NCBI GenBank assembly: GCA_016794985.1
Contig: JAEUIQ010000014.1
Location: forward strand, 1-64,000
Direction: 5' to 3'
Length of the DNA: 64,000 nt
From: Planctomycetaceae bacterium
GTDB lineage: Bacteria > Planctomycetota > Planctomycetia > Pirellulales > Pirellulaceae
A program made the position numbers and the translations under genes. The notes beneath the pieces are model-generated. The model saw nothing but the letters and a program-made list of their open reading frames with translations, did not search any database and was not told the origin of the DNA. Of the stretch, positions 62,752 to 64,000 are shown one piece after another; the first letter of the stretch is position 1, and each line of letters opens with the position of its first letter.

Positions 62752-64000
62752 CTAGTCCGAGGACTTGTTCAACCCCGCGAGGACGGCGGCCCACTGTTCT
62801 CGAACAGTATTTGTAAGTGCCTCAGGAACCGAATCACTGCGCAGACTTTTTGCTAGGTTCGAATCTCCGAGATGGTGCTTACAAATCGCCGTCCCGTACT
62901 CACTGATGATGCGTTCTTTGCGTAGCGGTGGCAGTCGCGAAAATTCATCGTAGATCTTCAGAGCCTCTGTCCATTGGCGTCGTTCCAAATAAAACTCGGC
63001 CAACCGTTCTTTGGCCCACTGCACGTAGACCGTGTCCAAAACTTCCGGGGGAGTGGAAGAGTTTTTGTAAAAGTTTATTACCGCGTACCAACCATCTTCT
63101 GAATCCGCGAAATAGGCGTACATGTACTGATCAGCGATGGTTTCTTTTTTTGGCAGGGTTACAACTTGCTCACGAGCTTGTTGCAAACGATCCGGAGGCG
63201 AGACCGCTTTGGCCAAAATCCCCCCTGCCACAAGCATCACCGCGGCACCGGTAAACAACCAAGCTGCAAAACGAACTCGATCCGCCCAGCGCGGTCCGCG
63301 CATGAGGACTTCCAACCGTCGCGTGGCAGCCAATTGCCCAGCGGCGAGTCCGATATCGGCGACCTGACCTCCGCCGGAATGACGCAACTGCTTGAGCAGC
63401 TCTTGCCAATTCGCTGACGATGTATCAACTTGCACAGAACTAAGGGTATCGAGAACTTCGGTGGCATCTTGAAAGCGATCCACTGGCCGTTTGGCCATCA
63501 GCCGGTCGACTATTTCGATTAGACCTTGTGGCAAGTCTGGGCGGCTGTCTTTAATCGGCGGCGCTTTCTCTTTCGCATGTTGAATGGCCACGCTGATTGG
63601 ATTCTCGCCGCGAAACGGTGGCCTGCCAGTCAACATGTGATAGCAAGTGACGCCGAACGAGTACAGGTCGGCCCGGTGATCGACATCACCGCCCTCGATT
63701 TGTTCCGGACTCATGTAAAGTGGCGTGCCCATGGTGACGCCAATCTGAGTTAGGTCGGTTCGTTGTTTATTCATGTTCAATCGGGCCAAGCCGAAGTCGG
63801 CAACTTTAACTTCGCCGTCCGTAGAAAGCATGATGTTTTCGGGCTTGATGTCGCGATGAACGACACCCAATGCCCGCGCCTTCTTAAGCGCCGCAGCAAT
63901 CTGTGTCATCACATTCACGGCCATCAACGAGGACACCGGGCCATTGCGGCGCAAATATTGACTCAAGTTCATACCTGCGACATATTCTTGAGCGATGTAA
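62752..64000 (-). CDS. Ser/Thr protein kinase, 5' part outside the window
   Basis: The visible 416 codons begin inside the kinase domain. The frame is open to the window end (YIAQEYVAGMNLSQYL), and the N-lobe lies outside. Visible motifs are VVHRDIKPENIML, VADFGLARLN, MSPEQ and DLYSFGVTCYHMLTGRPPF. A transmembrane helix (about WLFTGAAVMLVAGGILAKAV) separates it from an outer region with short TPR-like repeats (LAEFYLERRQWTEALKIYDEF). It is similar in layout to the kinase at 13288 but has a much shorter outer domain. An internal ATG at 63972 is not the true start. Confidence 0.92.
   Translation of the reverse strand, partial: YIAQEYVAGMNLSQYLRRNGPVSSLMAVNVMTQIAAALKKARALGVVHRDIKPENIMLSTDGEVKVADFGLARLNMNKQRTDLTQIGVTMGTPLYMSPEQIEGGDVDHRADLYSFGVTCYHMLTGRPPFRGENPISVAIQHAKEKAPPIKDSRPDLPQGLIEIVDRLMAKRPVDRFQDATEVLDTLSSVQVDTSSANWQELLKQLRHSGGGQVADIGLAAGQLAATRRLEVLMRGPRWADRVRFAAWLFTGAAVMLVAGGILAKAVSPPDRLQQAREQVVTLPKKETIADQYMYAYFADSEDGWYAVINFYKNSSTPPEVLDTVYVQWAKERLAEFYLERRQWTEALKIYDEFSRLPPLRKERIISEYGTAICKHHLGDSNLAKSLRSDSVPEALTNTVREQWAAVLAGLNKSSD

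Noticed and set aside
1-64000. CRISPR array, rRNA operon, tRNA genes, prophage
   Set aside because: No spacer-type repeat with unique spacers, no 16S/23S signature sequences, no cloverleaf-like tRNA and no integrase or capsid gene were seen on either strand by eye; tRNA detection by eye is not reliable.

Overview
The window looks like a piece of a planctomycete chromosome, most probably from the Pirellulales. The evidence is family content: a cytochrome-type PSD1 protein (DUF1549/DUF1553) paired with a DUF1501 protein, a DUF1559 prepilin-like protein, PEP-CTERM proteins, DUF1080 and sialate O-acetylesterase family enzymes, two membrane-bound Ser/Thr kinases, an ECF-type sigma factor beside one of them, and many secreted proteins of unknown role. 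Genes are loosely packed, with gaps of 0.3 to 1.3 kb that hold decayed genes and repeats. I saw no rRNA, tRNA, CRISPR array or prophage.

Layout. 1-0.47 kb is a 79-bp tandem repeat array. 0.8-7.4 kb (minus) holds a His-rich secreted protein, a possible uracil-DNA-glycosylase-like protein overlapping the DUF1501/PSD1 pair, and a small membrane protein. 7.8-10.3 kb (plus) has a PF10091-type glycoamylase and a Bax-inhibitor-1 membrane protein. 10.5-17.3 kb contains a PEP-CTERM remnant, a GDSL/SASA esterase, a sigma factor divergent from a kinase-TPR protein, an acyl-carrier-like remnant and an RRM protein. 18-23.3 kb (minus) is a PadR regulator followed by two paralogous membrane proteins, separated by a RAYT transposase flanked by REP arrays. 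23.4-25 kb is an AAA ATPase/nuclease-like gene behind two inverted repeats. 25.5-30.1 kb (minus) is a three-gene Hsp70 / membrane protein / degenerate J-domain operon. 33.1-36 kb looks like a zinc-responsive locus: two matching 7-1-7 operators between divergent promoters, a COG0523 GTPase, DUF1826, a lipoprotein and a Cys-less FmdB-like protein. 37-47.8 kb is mainly secreted enzymes and exported proteins. 48.4-54.2 kb is a tightly coupled operon of circularly permuted ATP-grasp, alpha-E and transglutaminase-DUF2126 proteins. 55-64 kb carries a UDP-glucuronate decarboxylase with a stand-alone CoaB-like protein, a COG3014-like/LpoB lipoprotein pair, a choice-of-anchor-I beta-propeller protein, a DUF1559 protein with a lipoprotein, and a kinase that runs off the window end.

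The best candidates for a poorly described system are the ATP-grasp/alpha-E/transglutaminase operon (a predicted peptide ligation or modification pathway without a defined product), the Hsp70 operon whose J-like partner has KPD instead of HPD, the putative zinc regulon with its symmetric promoters, and a roughly 135-bp dispersed repeat found twice, 23 kb apart, with strong internal palindromes.
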